A stretch of 64,000 nucleotides of DNA from contig JAPYTQ010000018.1 of the NCBI GenBank assembly GCA_029941905.1, positions 33,615 to 97,614 of the forward strand, in the 5' to 3' direction. Every line of letters begins with the position of its first letter. The stretch's first letter is position 1. Of the stretch, positions 27,501 through 37,168 are shown one piece after another. The notes under the pieces are model-generated. The model searched no databases. It was not told the DNA's origin and was given only the letters and a program-made list of their open reading frames with translations. This stretch comes from JAHRVQ01 sp029941905. Its GTDB lineage: Bacteria; Pseudomonadota; Gammaproteobacteria; Pseudomonadales; Azotimanducaceae. The translations under genes were made by a program, and so were the position numbers.

Positions 27501-27863
27501 ATGATCGTTGATGATTCCGTCACTGTCCGCAAGGTAACAACACGATTGATGGAGCGTCACGGTTGGGAGGTGACGACTGCCAAGGATGGTATAGACGCGA
27601 TGCAGCAATTACAGGAAGTCTTCCCGGATGTCATGTTGCTTGATATCGAGATGCCGAAAATGGATGGATTTGAAGTGCTTCGCAGCGTTCGGCGAGACCC
27701 GAGGTTGGAGAAGTTACCAATAATAATGATTACCTCCCGGACCGGGGAGAAACATAAGAAACAGGCGCTGGAGCTTGGTGTCAACCGTTACCTTGGTAAG
27801 CCCTTTCAGGAAGCTAATTTGATCAGCACCATTGAGGAAGTAATTGCAGAGGCGCTCAGCTAA
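21518..27863 (+). CDS. chpA: Hybrid chemotaxis histidine kinase ChpA (PilL), interrupted by a scaffold gap
   Basis: ChpA is the CheA-like kinase of twitching. Visible sequence codes for about 2080 residues plus a gap. In order: an N-terminal FimL-like region (21518-23200); a repetitive EP[ST]V linker holding the gap; four Hpt domains with phospho-His in HTLKGSGRM (His codon 23709), HTLKGSAGM (24414), HTLKGGARL (25227) and HTMKGGSRL (25689); a dimerisation and HATPase region (NAVDHG, SDDGGGIDID, GRGVGMDVV); a CheW domain; and a C-terminal receiver (VMIVDDSVTVRK, LLDIEMPKMDG). The frame changes across the 100 N; a true gap length divisible by three restores one ORF, so this is one gene, not two. 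P. aeruginosa ChpA has more phosphotransfer domains. Confidence 0.93.
23219..23522 (+). repeat. 18-bp tandem repeat in chpA coding a six-residue EP[ST]VDT linker, spanning the gap
   Basis: From 23219, 18-bp units encode EPSADK, EPTVDT, APTVDT, APSVDT, APTVDT and EPSADK, then run into the N block. After it come PTVDT, EPTVDT, EPSVDE and EPSASK. The units are near-identical at DNA level (GCCAACAGTTGATACA). This is the likely cause of assembly failure. The product is an acidic, proline-rich flexible linker between the FimL-like part and the first Hpt domain. Confidence 0.9.
23335..23434. other. Scaffold gap of exactly 100 N inside chpA
   Basis: One hundred N, a standard placeholder for a gap of unknown size. 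The reading frames on each side match only if the true length is a multiple of three, which fits missing copies of an 18-bp repeat. Confidence 0.97.
24141..24230 (+). repeat. Second, degenerate 18-bp repeat in chpA between Hpt domains
   Basis: Five 18-bp units encode DEELSV, DEEPTV, IEEPSV, IEEPLV and EEKPAP in the linker between the first and second Hpt domains. They share the EEP[ST]V core and the period of the 23219-23522 tract, suggesting a common origin or repeated selection for the same linker type. Confidence 0.75.
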
Positions 27864-28327
27864 TGGCAGAAAGTGAAGTAGTGGTGTCGACATACGTCGT
27901 ACCCTTGCAAAAGAGTAGTATTTTAATACCTGATGAGATGGTGGCTGAGATTATTCCTTATGAGCCATTGCAAAGAATACAGGATTCGCCAGACTGGTTT
28001 CTGGGGTTTCTTGGATGGCGTGGAGTCCAGGTTCCCGTAGCTTCTTTTGAAATGCTTACTATTGAAAAAGCCAGTTTCTCCCTGGTGAGCGTTTCTTCGG
28101 CGGGCCTGGTCGTGCTACAGGCGTTGGGTAATCAGGACGATTTCAGTTATTTTGCTATCGTTGCGCAGGCCACACCTCAGCTGACTGAAATTACAGAGTC
28201 TCAGTTGTTTGAGACTGAAGAACCGATTGAGAAGACTGAACTCGCGAAAGCGCGTTTGGTAGCTGACAATGTCTCGATTCCGGATTTCGACCTTATTGAG
28301 TGGGAAATAAGCCGCGTCGCATTCTAA
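27863..28327 (+). CDS. chpC: CheW-like protein ChpC
   Basis: A 154-residue CheW-family protein. Its start overlaps the chpA stop by one base (TAATG). It has YVVPLQKSSILIPDEMVAEIIPY, WFLGFLGWRGVQVPVASFE and YFAIVAQATPQLTEI, the pattern of P. aeruginosa ChpC (PA0415), which couples extra signals to ChpA. chpB (methylesterase), chpD and chpE of the Pseudomonas cluster are absent; rsmE comes next on the other strand. Confidence 0.82.
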   Translation: MAESEVVVSTYVVPLQKSSILIPDEMVAEIIPYEPLQRIQDSPDWFLGFLGWRGVQVPVASFEMLTIEKASFSLVSVSSAGLVVLQALGNQDDFSYFAIVAQATPQLTEITESQLFETEEPIEKTELAKARLVADNVSIPDFDLIEWEISRVAF

Positions 28328-28329
28328 CT

Positions 28330-28369
28330 GGGGCTTTTCAGTAGCTTGCCAGGGATAGTTGCAAGCCCC
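28330..28369. terminator. Candidate bidirectional terminator between chpC and rsmE
   Basis: GGGGCTT (28330-28336) pairs with AAGCCCC (28363-28369) around a 26-base loop, in the 45-bp gap between two converging genes. TTGTT follows on the plus strand, but there is no long U tract, so it is a weak call. Confidence 0.4.
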
Positions 28370-28372
28370 TTG

Positions 28373-29110
28373 TTAATGCAGGTCCCCCCATCGCGATTGA
28401 ACCAGGGACAATAATGTAATTGCCGCTGTTTCTGTTCGCAAAGTTCTCGGTCCCAGACTAATTGAGATAAATCCATTTGCACCTGCCATAGAGAGTTCGT
28501 CCTGGGTAAACCCTCCCTCGGGGCCAATGGCAATTGCAATGCTTCGTGGATCTACCTGAATACCTTGCCGTGAGTCCCGCAGTGAGTGTTCTGCCAATGG
28601 GTTTGCAATGAGCTTAAGATCCGCGTCGACAGTCTTAACCCACTCGGGAAAAGCGACCACCGGGCCGATATCGGGGGGCAAGTTTAAGCCACATTGTTCA
28701 CATGCGCCGTGGCTGATTTGCTGCCAGTGACCGAGCTTTCTCGGCAGCCCATTTGTGTTTACTGATGTGTTAGCGCTAATCAATGGCTGGATCTTGCGAG
28801 CATTCAGTTCGGTGGATTTCTGGATCACCAGATCCATCGCATCCCTTTTTATTAATGACAGCCCTGTTTCCACTGCCAGGCTCGATTGGCGATTGATCCC
28901 AAAAAATTCACCCGTGTGGATCACAACATCCGAGCGACTGGTTTGAGAAACCAGTGCCGTGAATTCTCCACCCTTGCCGTTAAACATAATCAAGGGATCG
29001 CCTGGCTTTAATCGAAGCACAGTGCGAATGTAGTGTGCTAGCGGACCTTCGAGGTGAATATCCTCGTCAACATGAAGTGACCGGTTGATATAAAAACGAG
29101 AGACTCGCAT
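28373..29110 (-). CDS. rsmE: 16S rRNA (uracil1498-N3)-methyltransferase
   Basis: RsmE makes m3U1498 in the ribosomal decoding region. The N-terminal PUA-like part (MRVSRFYINRSL...HYIRTVLRLKPGD) is followed by a SPOUT fold with the knot motifs AIAIGPEGGFTQDELS and ISLGPRTLRTETAAI. Length is 245 residues. It lies upstream of nothing in its own direction except the chpC end, and downstream of metF by 28 bp of divergent-free spacing on the same strand. Confidence 0.95.
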   Translation of the reverse strand: MRVSRFYINRSLHVDEDIHLEGPLAHYIRTVLRLKPGDPLIMFNGKGGEFTALVSQTSRSDVVIHTGEFFGINRQSSLAVETGLSLIKRDAMDLVIQKSTELNARKIQPLISANTSVNTNGLPRKLGHWQQISHGACEQCGLNLPPDIGPVVAFPEWVKTVDADLKLIANPLAEHSLRDSRQGIQVDPRSIAIAIGPEGGFTQDELSMAGANGFISISLGPRTLRTETAAITLLSLVQSRWGDLH

Positions 29111-29138
29111 ACGGCGCTATGCGGTTTGCGCAGACAGG

Positions 29139-29984
29139 TTATAAACCAAGGTTATGCCAGAGCCTGATGGTGGGTAAAGACTGATTCAGCGTATAAATAT
29201 GCAAACCGGGTGCACCACCTGCCAACAGTTGTTCACAGAGTCGTGTGACGACTTCTTCTCCAAATGATTTCAGGGATTCAGGATCATCCTGGTAGTCTTC
29301 GAGTTGCTTTCGAATCCAGCGAGGAATGTCCGCACCGCAAGTGTCGGAAAACCGGACCAGCCCCTTGAAATTGGTGATTGGCATAATGCCAGGAATAATA
29401 GGCAAATCGATGCCAAGCTTCTCACAGGCGTCGATATACCGGAAATAAGCCTCGGCATTGTAAAAATACTGGGTGATAGCGCTATTAGCTCCTGCATCGA
29501 CCTTGGCCTTGAAGTACTTGAGATCGGACTCGACACTGTTGGAATCCGGGTGAACTTCAGGATATGCGGCGACTTTGATATGGAAATGGTCCCCGGTTTT
29601 CTCCCGAATGAAGCTGACCAGTTCATTGGCATAGGTCAACTTCACTGAGGCGCCAATGCCAGAGGGCATATCGCCTCTCAAGGCAACCAGCCGCCGGACA
29701 CCGGCATTTTTGTAATCGATAAGAAGCTTCTCGATCTTATCGGGTGAATCGCCACCGAAAGACAAATGTGGAGCAACCGCGGACCCCGATTCGTTGATAT
29801 CGAGTACCGCCTGCCTGGTACCGTCCTTGGTTGAACCGCCAGCGCCGTAGGTCACGGAGAAAAAATGTGGATCGAACTGAGTCAGGCGATCGTGCACGCG
29901 GATCAGTTTTCGAATAGCCTCCTCCGATTTGGGAGCAGAGAACTCGAAGCTGAAATGTTTGGGGAATTTCTTTTGATTAGCCAT
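29139..29984 (-). CDS. metF: 5,10-methylenetetrahydrofolate reductase
   Basis: MetF is the FAD enzyme that makes 5-methyl-THF for methionine synthesis. It shows FSFEFSAPK at the N-terminus, FFSVTYGAGGSTKDGT, LVALRGDMP, and AAYPEVHPDS; the TIM barrel ends GAPGLHIYTLNQS. Length is 281 residues. It lies 9 bp downstream of metK. In Pseudomonas, ahcY usually lies between metK and metF; here it is absent, leaving a compact metK-metF operon. Confidence 0.95.
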   Translation of the reverse strand: MANQKKFPKHFSFEFSAPKSEEAIRKLIRVHDRLTQFDPHFFSVTYGAGGSTKDGTRQAVLDINESGSAVAPHLSFGGDSPDKIEKLLIDYKNAGVRRLVALRGDMPSGIGASVKLTYANELVSFIREKTGDHFHIKVAAYPEVHPDSNSVESDLKYFKAKVDAGANSAITQYFYNAEAYFRYIDACEKLGIDLPIIPGIMPITNFKGLVRFSDTCGADIPRWIRKQLEDYQDDPESLKSFGEEVVTRLCEQLLAGGAPGLHIYTLNQSLPTIRLWHNLGL

Positions 29985-29993
29985 GCTTTCAAC

Positions 29994-31151
29994 CTATTTA
30001 AGCGCCTCAGCCAGTTCTTCTGCGCGGTCTGTTTTTTCCCACGTAAAGTTTTCTTCTTCCCGCCCGAAATGCCCGTAGGCAGCCGTCGCCAGGAATATGG
30101 GTCGCTTCAGGTCGAGCATGGAGATCAGCGCCTTGGGCCGCAGATCAAAATGTTTGCGAACCAATGCTTCAATTGCATCGTCTGACAATTTACCGGTACC
30201 GAAGGTATCAATGCTGATAGAGGTCGGCTCGGCGACGCCGATGGCGTACGAAACCTGGATTTCGCACCGGTCAGCCAGACCCGCGGCGACGATATTCTTT
30301 GCTACGTATCGCCCGGCGTATGCGGCACTGCGGTCAACCTTGGATGGGTCCTTGCCAGAGAAGGCGCCACCACCGTGTCTTGCCATTCCGCCGTATGTGT
30401 CGACGATTATCTTCCTGCCGGTGAGGCCGCAGTCGCCCACTGGACCGCCAATAATGAACTGACCGGTTGGATTGATATGATATTTGGTTTCCTTGTGAAG
30501 CCAATTAGAAGGTAGTACGGGTTTGATGATCTCTTCCATCACAGCTTCCTGCAGGTCCTTTAAGGAAACCGATGGATCGTGTTGGGTTGAGAGCACCACG
30601 GCATCGATACCGCTGGGAACACCATTTTCGTCATAGGTGAAGGTGACCTGGCTCTTGGCGTCGGGCCGCAGGAATGACAGCTTACCGGATTTTCTGACCA
30701 GGGCTTGTTGCTTGACCAGGCGATGTGAGTAATCGATGGGCGCTGGCATTAAAACGTCTGTTTCGTTCGTGGCATAACCGAACATAAGCCCCTGGTCACC
30801 GGCGCCCTGCTCGTGGTCAGCTGCTTCATCGACACCCATGGCAATGTCCGATGATTGCTTGCCGATCGCGTTGAGGATGGCACAGGAAGCCCCATCGAAG
30901 CCGACTTCGGAGCTATTGTAGCCAATATCAAGTATTACCCGGCGACACACTTCTTCCAGGTCAACCCAGGCATCTGTCGTGATTTCCCCAGCGACGACGA
31001 CCATACCGGTTTTGACCATGGTCTCGCACGCCACTCGTGCTTCCTTGTCCTCCGTGAGGATGGCGTCGAGGATGGCGTCTGAAATCTGATCGGCCATTTT
31101 GTCTGGATGACCTTCAGAAACGGATTCGGAAGTAAAAGTACGGTTCGCCAT
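29994..31151 (-). CDS. metK: S-adenosylmethionine synthetase
   Basis: MetK makes SAM from methionine and ATP. Key motifs are FTSESVSEGHPDKMADQISDA, the hexapeptide GAGDQGLMFGYA and GGGAFSGKDPSKVDRSAAY. Length is 385 residues, the usual size. It is divergent from tkt. In the 274-bp spacer (31152-31425) I saw no SAM riboswitch or MetJ-type repeats, so its control is not evident. Confidence 0.97.
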   Translation of the reverse strand: MANRTFTSESVSEGHPDKMADQISDAILDAILTEDKEARVACETMVKTGMVVVAGEITTDAWVDLEEVCRRVILDIGYNSSEVGFDGASCAILNAIGKQSSDIAMGVDEAADHEQGAGDQGLMFGYATNETDVLMPAPIDYSHRLVKQQALVRKSGKLSFLRPDAKSQVTFTYDENGVPSGIDAVVLSTQHDPSVSLKDLQEAVMEEIIKPVLPSNWLHKETKYHINPTGQFIIGGPVGDCGLTGRKIIVDTYGGMARHGGGAFSGKDPSKVDRSAAYAGRYVAKNIVAAGLADRCEIQVSYAIGVAEPTSISIDTFGTGKLSDDAIEALVRKHFDLRPKALISMLDLKRPIFLATAAYGHFGREEENFTWEKTDRAEELAEALK

Positions 31152-31425
31152 AATATTTTCTTAGTATTTCCAAAAGCGGGCATTCTACCGTTTGATGCCG
31201 TGATTTCCCAAGTAATTCAGGTGACATTGTTTCAAGATGATACGTAGCTCTATTCATGGAGAATTTCACCGGAATTACATAATAGAGTTTCATGGCGAAA
31301 CCCATAATAAGTTGAAACAGAAAATTGAGGTGGAAATTACCAATGAAATTGAATTTACGTTTGATGTCACTCACTGGCTAAGGGAAAATAGCGGCCAGAT
31401 AAAAAAGGTCCAGGTAGGTTTACCA
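31152..31425. other. Intergenic region between metK and tkt
   Basis: AT-rich 274 bp with promoters in both directions by necessity. The plus frame is open from 31237 into tkt, but the extra 63 residues are not transketolase-like, so it is treated as leader. AGGTAGG precedes the tkt ATG. No clear riboswitch, terminator or small gene was seen. Confidence 0.5.
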
Positions 31426-33432
31426 ATGAGTTCACATCGACAACGCGCGAATGCGATTCGGGCGCTAGCCATGGATGCAGTTCAAAAAGCGAAATCAGGT
31501 CACCCTGGTGCTCCCATGGGCATGGCAGATATCGCCGAGGTTCTCTGGACTTCGTTTCTGAACCACAATCCGAGCAATCCTGGCTGGAAGAACCGGGATC
31601 GGTTTGTACTTTCGAACGGCCATGGGTCAATGTTGATTTATTCGCTCTTGCATTTGACCGGATATGATTTACCCATGGACCAACTACAGGAATTTCGCCA
31701 GTTGGGTTCAAAAACACCAGGGCATCCAGAGTATGGCTACACTCCAGGTGTTGAAACCACCACCGGCCCTCTTGGTCAGGGGCTCGCTAATGCCGTCGGT
31801 ATGGCGCTGGCAGAAAAATTGCTCGCCGCCAGGTTCAATCAGTCAAAAGATAACAGGGACTACAAAATAGTTGATCACCAGACTTATGTGTTTGTCGGCG
31901 ACGGTTGCCTGATGGAAGGTATTTCCCATGAAGTTGCGTCACTTGCGGGTACGTTAAAACTGGGGAAATTAGTTTGTATCTATGACGACAACGGCATCTC
32001 GATTGATGGCAAGATCGAGGGCTGGTTTAACGATGACACACCAAAACGGTTTGAAGCCTATGGTTGGCATGTCATAAGGAATGTCGATGGCCACGATGCG
32101 GAAGCGATTGCTGTTGCGATCGAATCTGCCAGGGCGAACGCCGAACAGCCAACTATCATATGTTGTAAAACCGAAATCGGGTTTGGTTCACCCAACAAGG
32201 CTGGCACTGCAGCAAGTCACGGTTCACCACTGGGTGAAGATGAAGTCGGCGCGACCCGGCAGCAACTGGATTGGGCGCATGAACCATTTACAATTCCCGA
32301 AGACGTTTACGAAGGTTGGGACTGCAGGCAAAAAGGTAACGCACTGGATAACGCCTGGCAGCAATCATTTGCAGAGTATGCCCAGGAATTCCCGAAGCTT
32401 GCGTCTGAATTTGAACGTCGGCTACGGGGTGATTTGCCGGACAATTGGGCCACCGCAATGGACGCGCTACTGAAGGACACTGACGCCCAGGGAACGTCCA
32501 TGGCATCGCGCCAGGCCTCTGCAAGTGTGATTGCATCCATTGCCAGGTTGCTCCCGGAGCTGGTGGGTGGGTCAGCAGACTTGACCGGATCCAACAACAC
32601 CAACTGGCCAGAAATGACGGTGGTCGACGATACGGGTGCCGAAGGTAACTATATTCACTATGGTGTCCGGGAATTTGGCATGACGGCTATTGCGAATGGT
32701 CTCGCTCTGCATGGCGGGATACTGCCGTTTACCGGCACGTTCCTGATATTCATGGAGTACGCTCGCAATGCAGTACGGATGTCTGCCTTGATGGGCATTC
32801 AAAACATTCATGTCTATACTCATGATTCCATTGGCCAGGGTGAAGATGGCCCGACTCACCAACCCGTTGAACAACTGGCTAACCTGCGGGGCACGCCGAA
32901 CATGTCGGTATGGCGTCCCTGTGACTCGGTGGAAACGGTGGTGGCGTGGCGTTCGGCGGTTGAACGCAAGGATGGACCTACTGCATTAGTCTATTCCCGT
33001 CAGAGTTTGCCCCATATTGAGCGGGATGAGCCACAGTTGTCGGCTATTGCCAGGGGTGCCTATGTGCTGCGGGACTCTGCCGAACCTGCCAGTATTGTCC
33101 TTATTGCGACGGGTTCCGAGGTCAATATTGCTGTTTCGGCCTTCGAGAAACTTGCCGAAGAAGGGGTATCTGCCCGGGTGGTATCCATGCCGAGTGCCGA
33201 TGTATTTGAGTCGCAGGATGAAGATTACCGGGAGTTGGTGCTACCGGCTGCACAAAGAAACCGTCTGGCCATTGAAGCTGCGCACCCGGATTATTGGAGA
33301 AAATGGGTCGGTCTCGATGGCCGGGTCATCGGTCTGCCGACATTTGGCGAATCGGGCCCAGGTGCTGATGTGATGCATCACTTTGGTTTCAGTGTCGATA
33401 ACATTGTCGAAGTTGCCAGAGCAATGGCGTGA
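31426..33432 (+). CDS. tkt: Transketolase
   Basis: Transketolase moves two-carbon units in the pentose phosphate pathway using thiamine diphosphate. The start was set at MSSHRQRANAIRALAMD (668 residues) because the family begins there. Motifs are KSGHPGAPMGMAD, the TPP site GDGCLMEGISHEVASLAG, and the pyrimidine-domain FGMTAIANGLALHGG. It is first in a tkt-pgk-fba operon; the gapdh/epd gene often found after tkt in other gammaproteobacteria is absent. Its stop overlaps the pgk GTG. Confidence 0.96.
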   Translation: MSSHRQRANAIRALAMDAVQKAKSGHPGAPMGMADIAEVLWTSFLNHNPSNPGWKNRDRFVLSNGHGSMLIYSLLHLTGYDLPMDQLQEFRQLGSKTPGHPEYGYTPGVETTTGPLGQGLANAVGMALAEKLLAARFNQSKDNRDYKIVDHQTYVFVGDGCLMEGISHEVASLAGTLKLGKLVCIYDDNGISIDGKIEGWFNDDTPKRFEAYGWHVIRNVDGHDAEAIAVAIESARANAEQPTIICCKTEIGFGSPNKAGTAASHGSPLGEDEVGATRQQLDWAHEPFTIPEDVYEGWDCRQKGNALDNAWQQSFAEYAQEFPKLASEFERRLRGDLPDNWATAMDALLKDTDAQGTSMASRQASASVIASIARLLPELVGGSADLTGSNNTNWPEMTVVDDTGAEGNYIHYGVREFGMTAIANGLALHGGILPFTGTFLIFMEYARNAVRMSALMGIQNIHVYTHDSIGQGEDGPTHQPVEQLANLRGTPNMSVWRPCDSVETVVAWRSAVERKDGPTALVYSRQSLPHIERDEPQLSAIARGAYVLRDSAEPASIVLIATGSEVNIAVSAFEKLAEEGVSARVVSMPSADVFESQDEDYRELVLPAAQRNRLAIEAAHPDYWRKWVGLDGRVIGLPTFGESGPGADVMHHFGFSVDNIVEVARAMA

Positions 33433-34607
33433 AGGTCATTGATGTCCGGGAGCTGGACCTGAAAGGTAAACGAGTTCTCTTAAGGGAAGATCTTAATGTG
33501 CCCGTAAAGGACGGAATGGTGACTTCTGATGCTAGAATTCGCGCCGCATTACCCTCTATTAAATATTTACTGGACGCCGGTGCAAAGTTGATGGTGATGT
33601 CACACCTTGGGCGACCGACAGAAGGCAAATCCATTGCAGACCAACCCGAGGCTAGCATTGGGCCGGTCGGCAAGCAACTGGCGAAGCTGCTGGATAAAAA
33701 GGTTCGTCTGGTTGAAGACTATCTTGATGGATTTGAGTTTGCTGATGAAGACCTTGTCCTGTTTGAAAATGTGCGGGTTAACGCTGGTGAGAAAAAGAAT
33801 GATAAGACTTTATCCAAAAGGCTGGCAGAGCTCTGCGATATCTTTGTTATGGACGCGTTTGGCACGGCTCACAGGGCGCAGGCGACAACGGAAGGTGTGG
33901 CAAGATATGCGCCGGTTGCTTGCGCTGGTCCGTTGTTGGTCAAAGAGTTAGAGGCACTTGAGCGTGCTGTTGCCAACCCCGACAAGCCGGTGGTAGCTGT
34001 CGTCGGTGGAAGCAAAGTATCTACCAAACTGGAAGTACTGGACGCCCTGTCGAACAAGGTCGATACACTGATCGTGGGTGGTGGGATTGCTAATACATTT
34101 CTCGCAGCGACCGGGGTCGAAGTTGGTAAATCACTCTATGAACCCGGCCTGGTGGACAATGCCAGAGTGTTATTGCAAAAAGTGAACATTCCTGTTCCGA
34201 CGGATGTCGTCACGGCAAAAGGAATCGACCAACCGGACACTGCCGAAACCAAGTCTGCCGACAATATCCTGCCGGATGATCTGGTACTGGATATTGGCCC
34301 ACAATCAAGGCGGGAGGTGGCAAGGATTCTGAAACAGGCAGGCACCATCATCTGGAACGGCCCCGTTGGCGTGTTTGAAGAAGAGGCCTTTGCCGAGGGT
34401 ACCCGCTCCCTGGCCATGAACATCGCCAACAATGCGGGATTCTCTATAGCCGGTGGTGGCGATACACTTGCCGCTATCGATAAATACGGGGTGGCAGAGT
34501 CTATTTCCTACATCTCGACAGGCGGAGGTGCCTTCCTGGAGTTTGTCGAAGGCAAGACCTTACCGGCGGTCGCGGTTCTGGAAAAGAGGGCATCTGAAAC
34601 AACCTGA
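33429..34607 (+). CDS. pgk: Phosphoglycerate kinase
   Basis: Pgk interconverts 1,3-bisphosphoglycerate and 3-phosphoglycerate with ADP/ATP. It has KRVLLREDLNVPVKDG, SHLGRP, FGTAHRAQATTEG, VVGGSKVSTKLEVLDAL, and the nucleotide site GGGDTLAAIDKYG. The start is GTG at 33429, overlapping the tkt stop (GTGA), which indicates coupling. Length is 392 residues. fba follows after 57 bp. Confidence 0.96.
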   Translation: MKVIDVRELDLKGKRVLLREDLNVPVKDGMVTSDARIRAALPSIKYLLDAGAKLMVMSHLGRPTEGKSIADQPEASIGPVGKQLAKLLDKKVRLVEDYLDGFEFADEDLVLFENVRVNAGEKKNDKTLSKRLAELCDIFVMDAFGTAHRAQATTEGVARYAPVACAGPLLVKELEALERAVANPDKPVVAVVGGSKVSTKLEVLDALSNKVDTLIVGGGIANTFLAATGVEVGKSLYEPGLVDNARVLLQKVNIPVPTDVVTAKGIDQPDTAETKSADNILPDDLVLDIGPQSRREVARILKQAGTIIWNGPVGVFEEEAFAEGTRSLAMNIANNAGFSIAGGGDTLAAIDKYGVAESISYISTGGGAFLEFVEGKTLPAVAVLEKRASETT

Positions 34608-34664
34608 CGAAACATCATCTTTAACGAAGTATATAATTATCTTTTTCAAAGACAGGAGCAAAAA

Positions 34665-35726
<1,062 letters not shown>

Positions 35727-35769
35727 TTCTGTTGTTTATAGTTAACCGGCTTTGTTGAGGAAAAATAAG

Positions 35770-37158
35770 TTGGATGGACTCATCGATGCATTAACCAGGA
35801 TCGTCGGTGCCGAAAATCTTGCGGATGATTCACTCTCCAAAGACAAATACGGCCTTGACTGGACTCGATTCTATTCAGCAGATCCTGAAATAATAGTCTT
35901 CCCTCGTAGCATAGAAATGGTTCAGCAATTGGTAAAATTTGCCAACGAGAACGATCTGCCGTTGGTGCCGTCCGGCGGGCGTACCGGACTTAGCGGCGGT
36001 GCCGTAGCCACCAACAGGGAAATTGTCGTTTCGTTTGAAAAGATGAACAGGATCCTGGAATTTGACCGTATTGATGATTGTGTCACCGTTGAACCTGGGG
36101 TGATTACCCAGCAACTCCAGGCGTTCGCGGAGGATAAGGGTTTGTTTTATCCGGTGGATTTCGCGTCTTCAGGTTCCAGTCAGATCGGTGGCAACATCGC
36201 CACGAATGCCGGTGGTATCAAGGTCGTTCGTTACGGGTTAACCCGGGATTGGGTTGTTGGGCTGAAAGTGGTAACCGGTAGTGGCGAATTGCTCAACCTC
36301 AACAGGGGCCTGGTAAAAAATGCCACCGGGTACGACTTGCGCCACTTGTTCATTGGCTCTGAAGGAACCCTTGGGTTAGTGGTTGAAGCAACGATGAAGT
36401 TAACCTCGATACCGCAGGATCTGACGGTGGTGCTGCTTGAGGTACCGAGGATGAGCGACATTATCGCTGTCCTGCAGACCTTCAGGGAAGCGATTCAACT
36501 CAGCGCCTTTGAATTTTTCTCCGAGGCGGCACTGCAACATGTGCTCAATCATAGTAAATCGACTCATCCTTTTACCGCAGCAACTCAGTACTATGCGTTG
36601 CTGGAATTTGAAAACGAATCGGCAGAGACCATGAAGCAGGCGATGAAGGCTTTCGAAACCTGCGTGGAACAAGGTTGGGTGATTGACGGTGTGGTGAGCA
36701 AAAGTGAACAGCAGCGGCGGGATATGTGGGCTTACCGAGAGCGCATTTCAGAGGCGATCACACCGTTCACCCCTTACAAGAATGACATCGCCGTAAGGGT
36801 CTCACAGGTTCCCCGGTTTCTGCTGGCGGTTGAACAGAAGGTGCTCGATGAGTATCCAGCCTTTGAGATTGTCTGGTTTGGTCATATTGGAGATGGAAAT
36901 CTACACCTTAATATTCTGAAGCCGGGTGGTTGGGATATTGACGATTTCAAGCACAAATGTGAAAAAGTAAGCAACAAAATTCTGGCGATAGTCGAACAAT
37001 TTGGAGGGAGCATCTCCGCAGAACATGGAGTGGGGCTGCTAAAGCGTGGTCAACTGGGGTTCAGTAAATCGGCTGCTGAAATTGCCCTGATGAAATCTGT
37101 GAAGCAGGTGTTTGACCCCAAAGGCATCATGAATCCCGGGAAGCTGCTGGCACCCTGA
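35770..37158 (+). CDS. FAD-linked D-2-hydroxyacid dehydrogenase (D-2-hydroxyglutarate dehydrogenase-like)
   Basis: A GlcD/DLD-type flavoprotein of 462 residues. The FAD-binding PCMH domain has VPSGGRTGLSGGAV, DFASSGSSQIGGNIATNAGG and the GSEGTLGLVVEATMKL motif. The C-terminal oxidase domain carries WFGHIGDGNLHLNI and SAEHGVGLLKR. The start was set at TTG 35770, 9 bp after GAGG. Related genes beside rpiA, ilvA and serA in Pseudomonas-like bacteria oxidise D-2-hydroxyglutarate made by SerA; serA itself is not in this window, so lactate or glycolate remain possible. Confidence 0.8.
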   Translation: MDGLIDALTRIVGAENLADDSLSKDKYGLDWTRFYSADPEIIVFPRSIEMVQQLVKFANENDLPLVPSGGRTGLSGGAVATNREIVVSFEKMNRILEFDRIDDCVTVEPGVITQQLQAFAEDKGLFYPVDFASSGSSQIGGNIATNAGGIKVVRYGLTRDWVVGLKVVTGSGELLNLNRGLVKNATGYDLRHLFIGSEGTLGLVVEATMKLTSIPQDLTVVLLEVPRMSDIIAVLQTFREAIQLSAFEFFSEAALQHVLNHSKSTHPFTAATQYYALLEFENESAETMKQAMKAFETCVEQGWVIDGVVSKSEQQRRDMWAYRERISEAITPFTPYKNDIAVRVSQVPRFLLAVEQKVLDEYPAFEIVWFGHIGDGNLHLNILKPGGWDIDDFKHKCEKVSNKILAIVEQFGGSISAEHGVGLLKRGQLGFSKSAAEIALMKSVKQVFDPKGIMNPGKLLAP

Positions 37159-37168
37159 ACCTCCTACA

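Noticed and set aside
21518..27863. chpA as two separate or frameshifted genes
   Set aside because: The frame change falls exactly on a 100-N placeholder in a repeat. Any true gap length divisible by three restores a single ChpA.
31152..31425. SAM riboswitch or MetJ sites before metK, and a 63-residue N-terminal extension of tkt
   Set aside because: No SAM-binding core or AGACGTCT-type repeats were seen, and the extension is not transketolase-like.
35752..35769. Earlier TTG start for the D-hydroxyacid dehydrogenase
   Set aside because: GAGG at 35757-35760 fits the TTG at 35770 with 9-bp spacing; the earlier TTG would overlap it.
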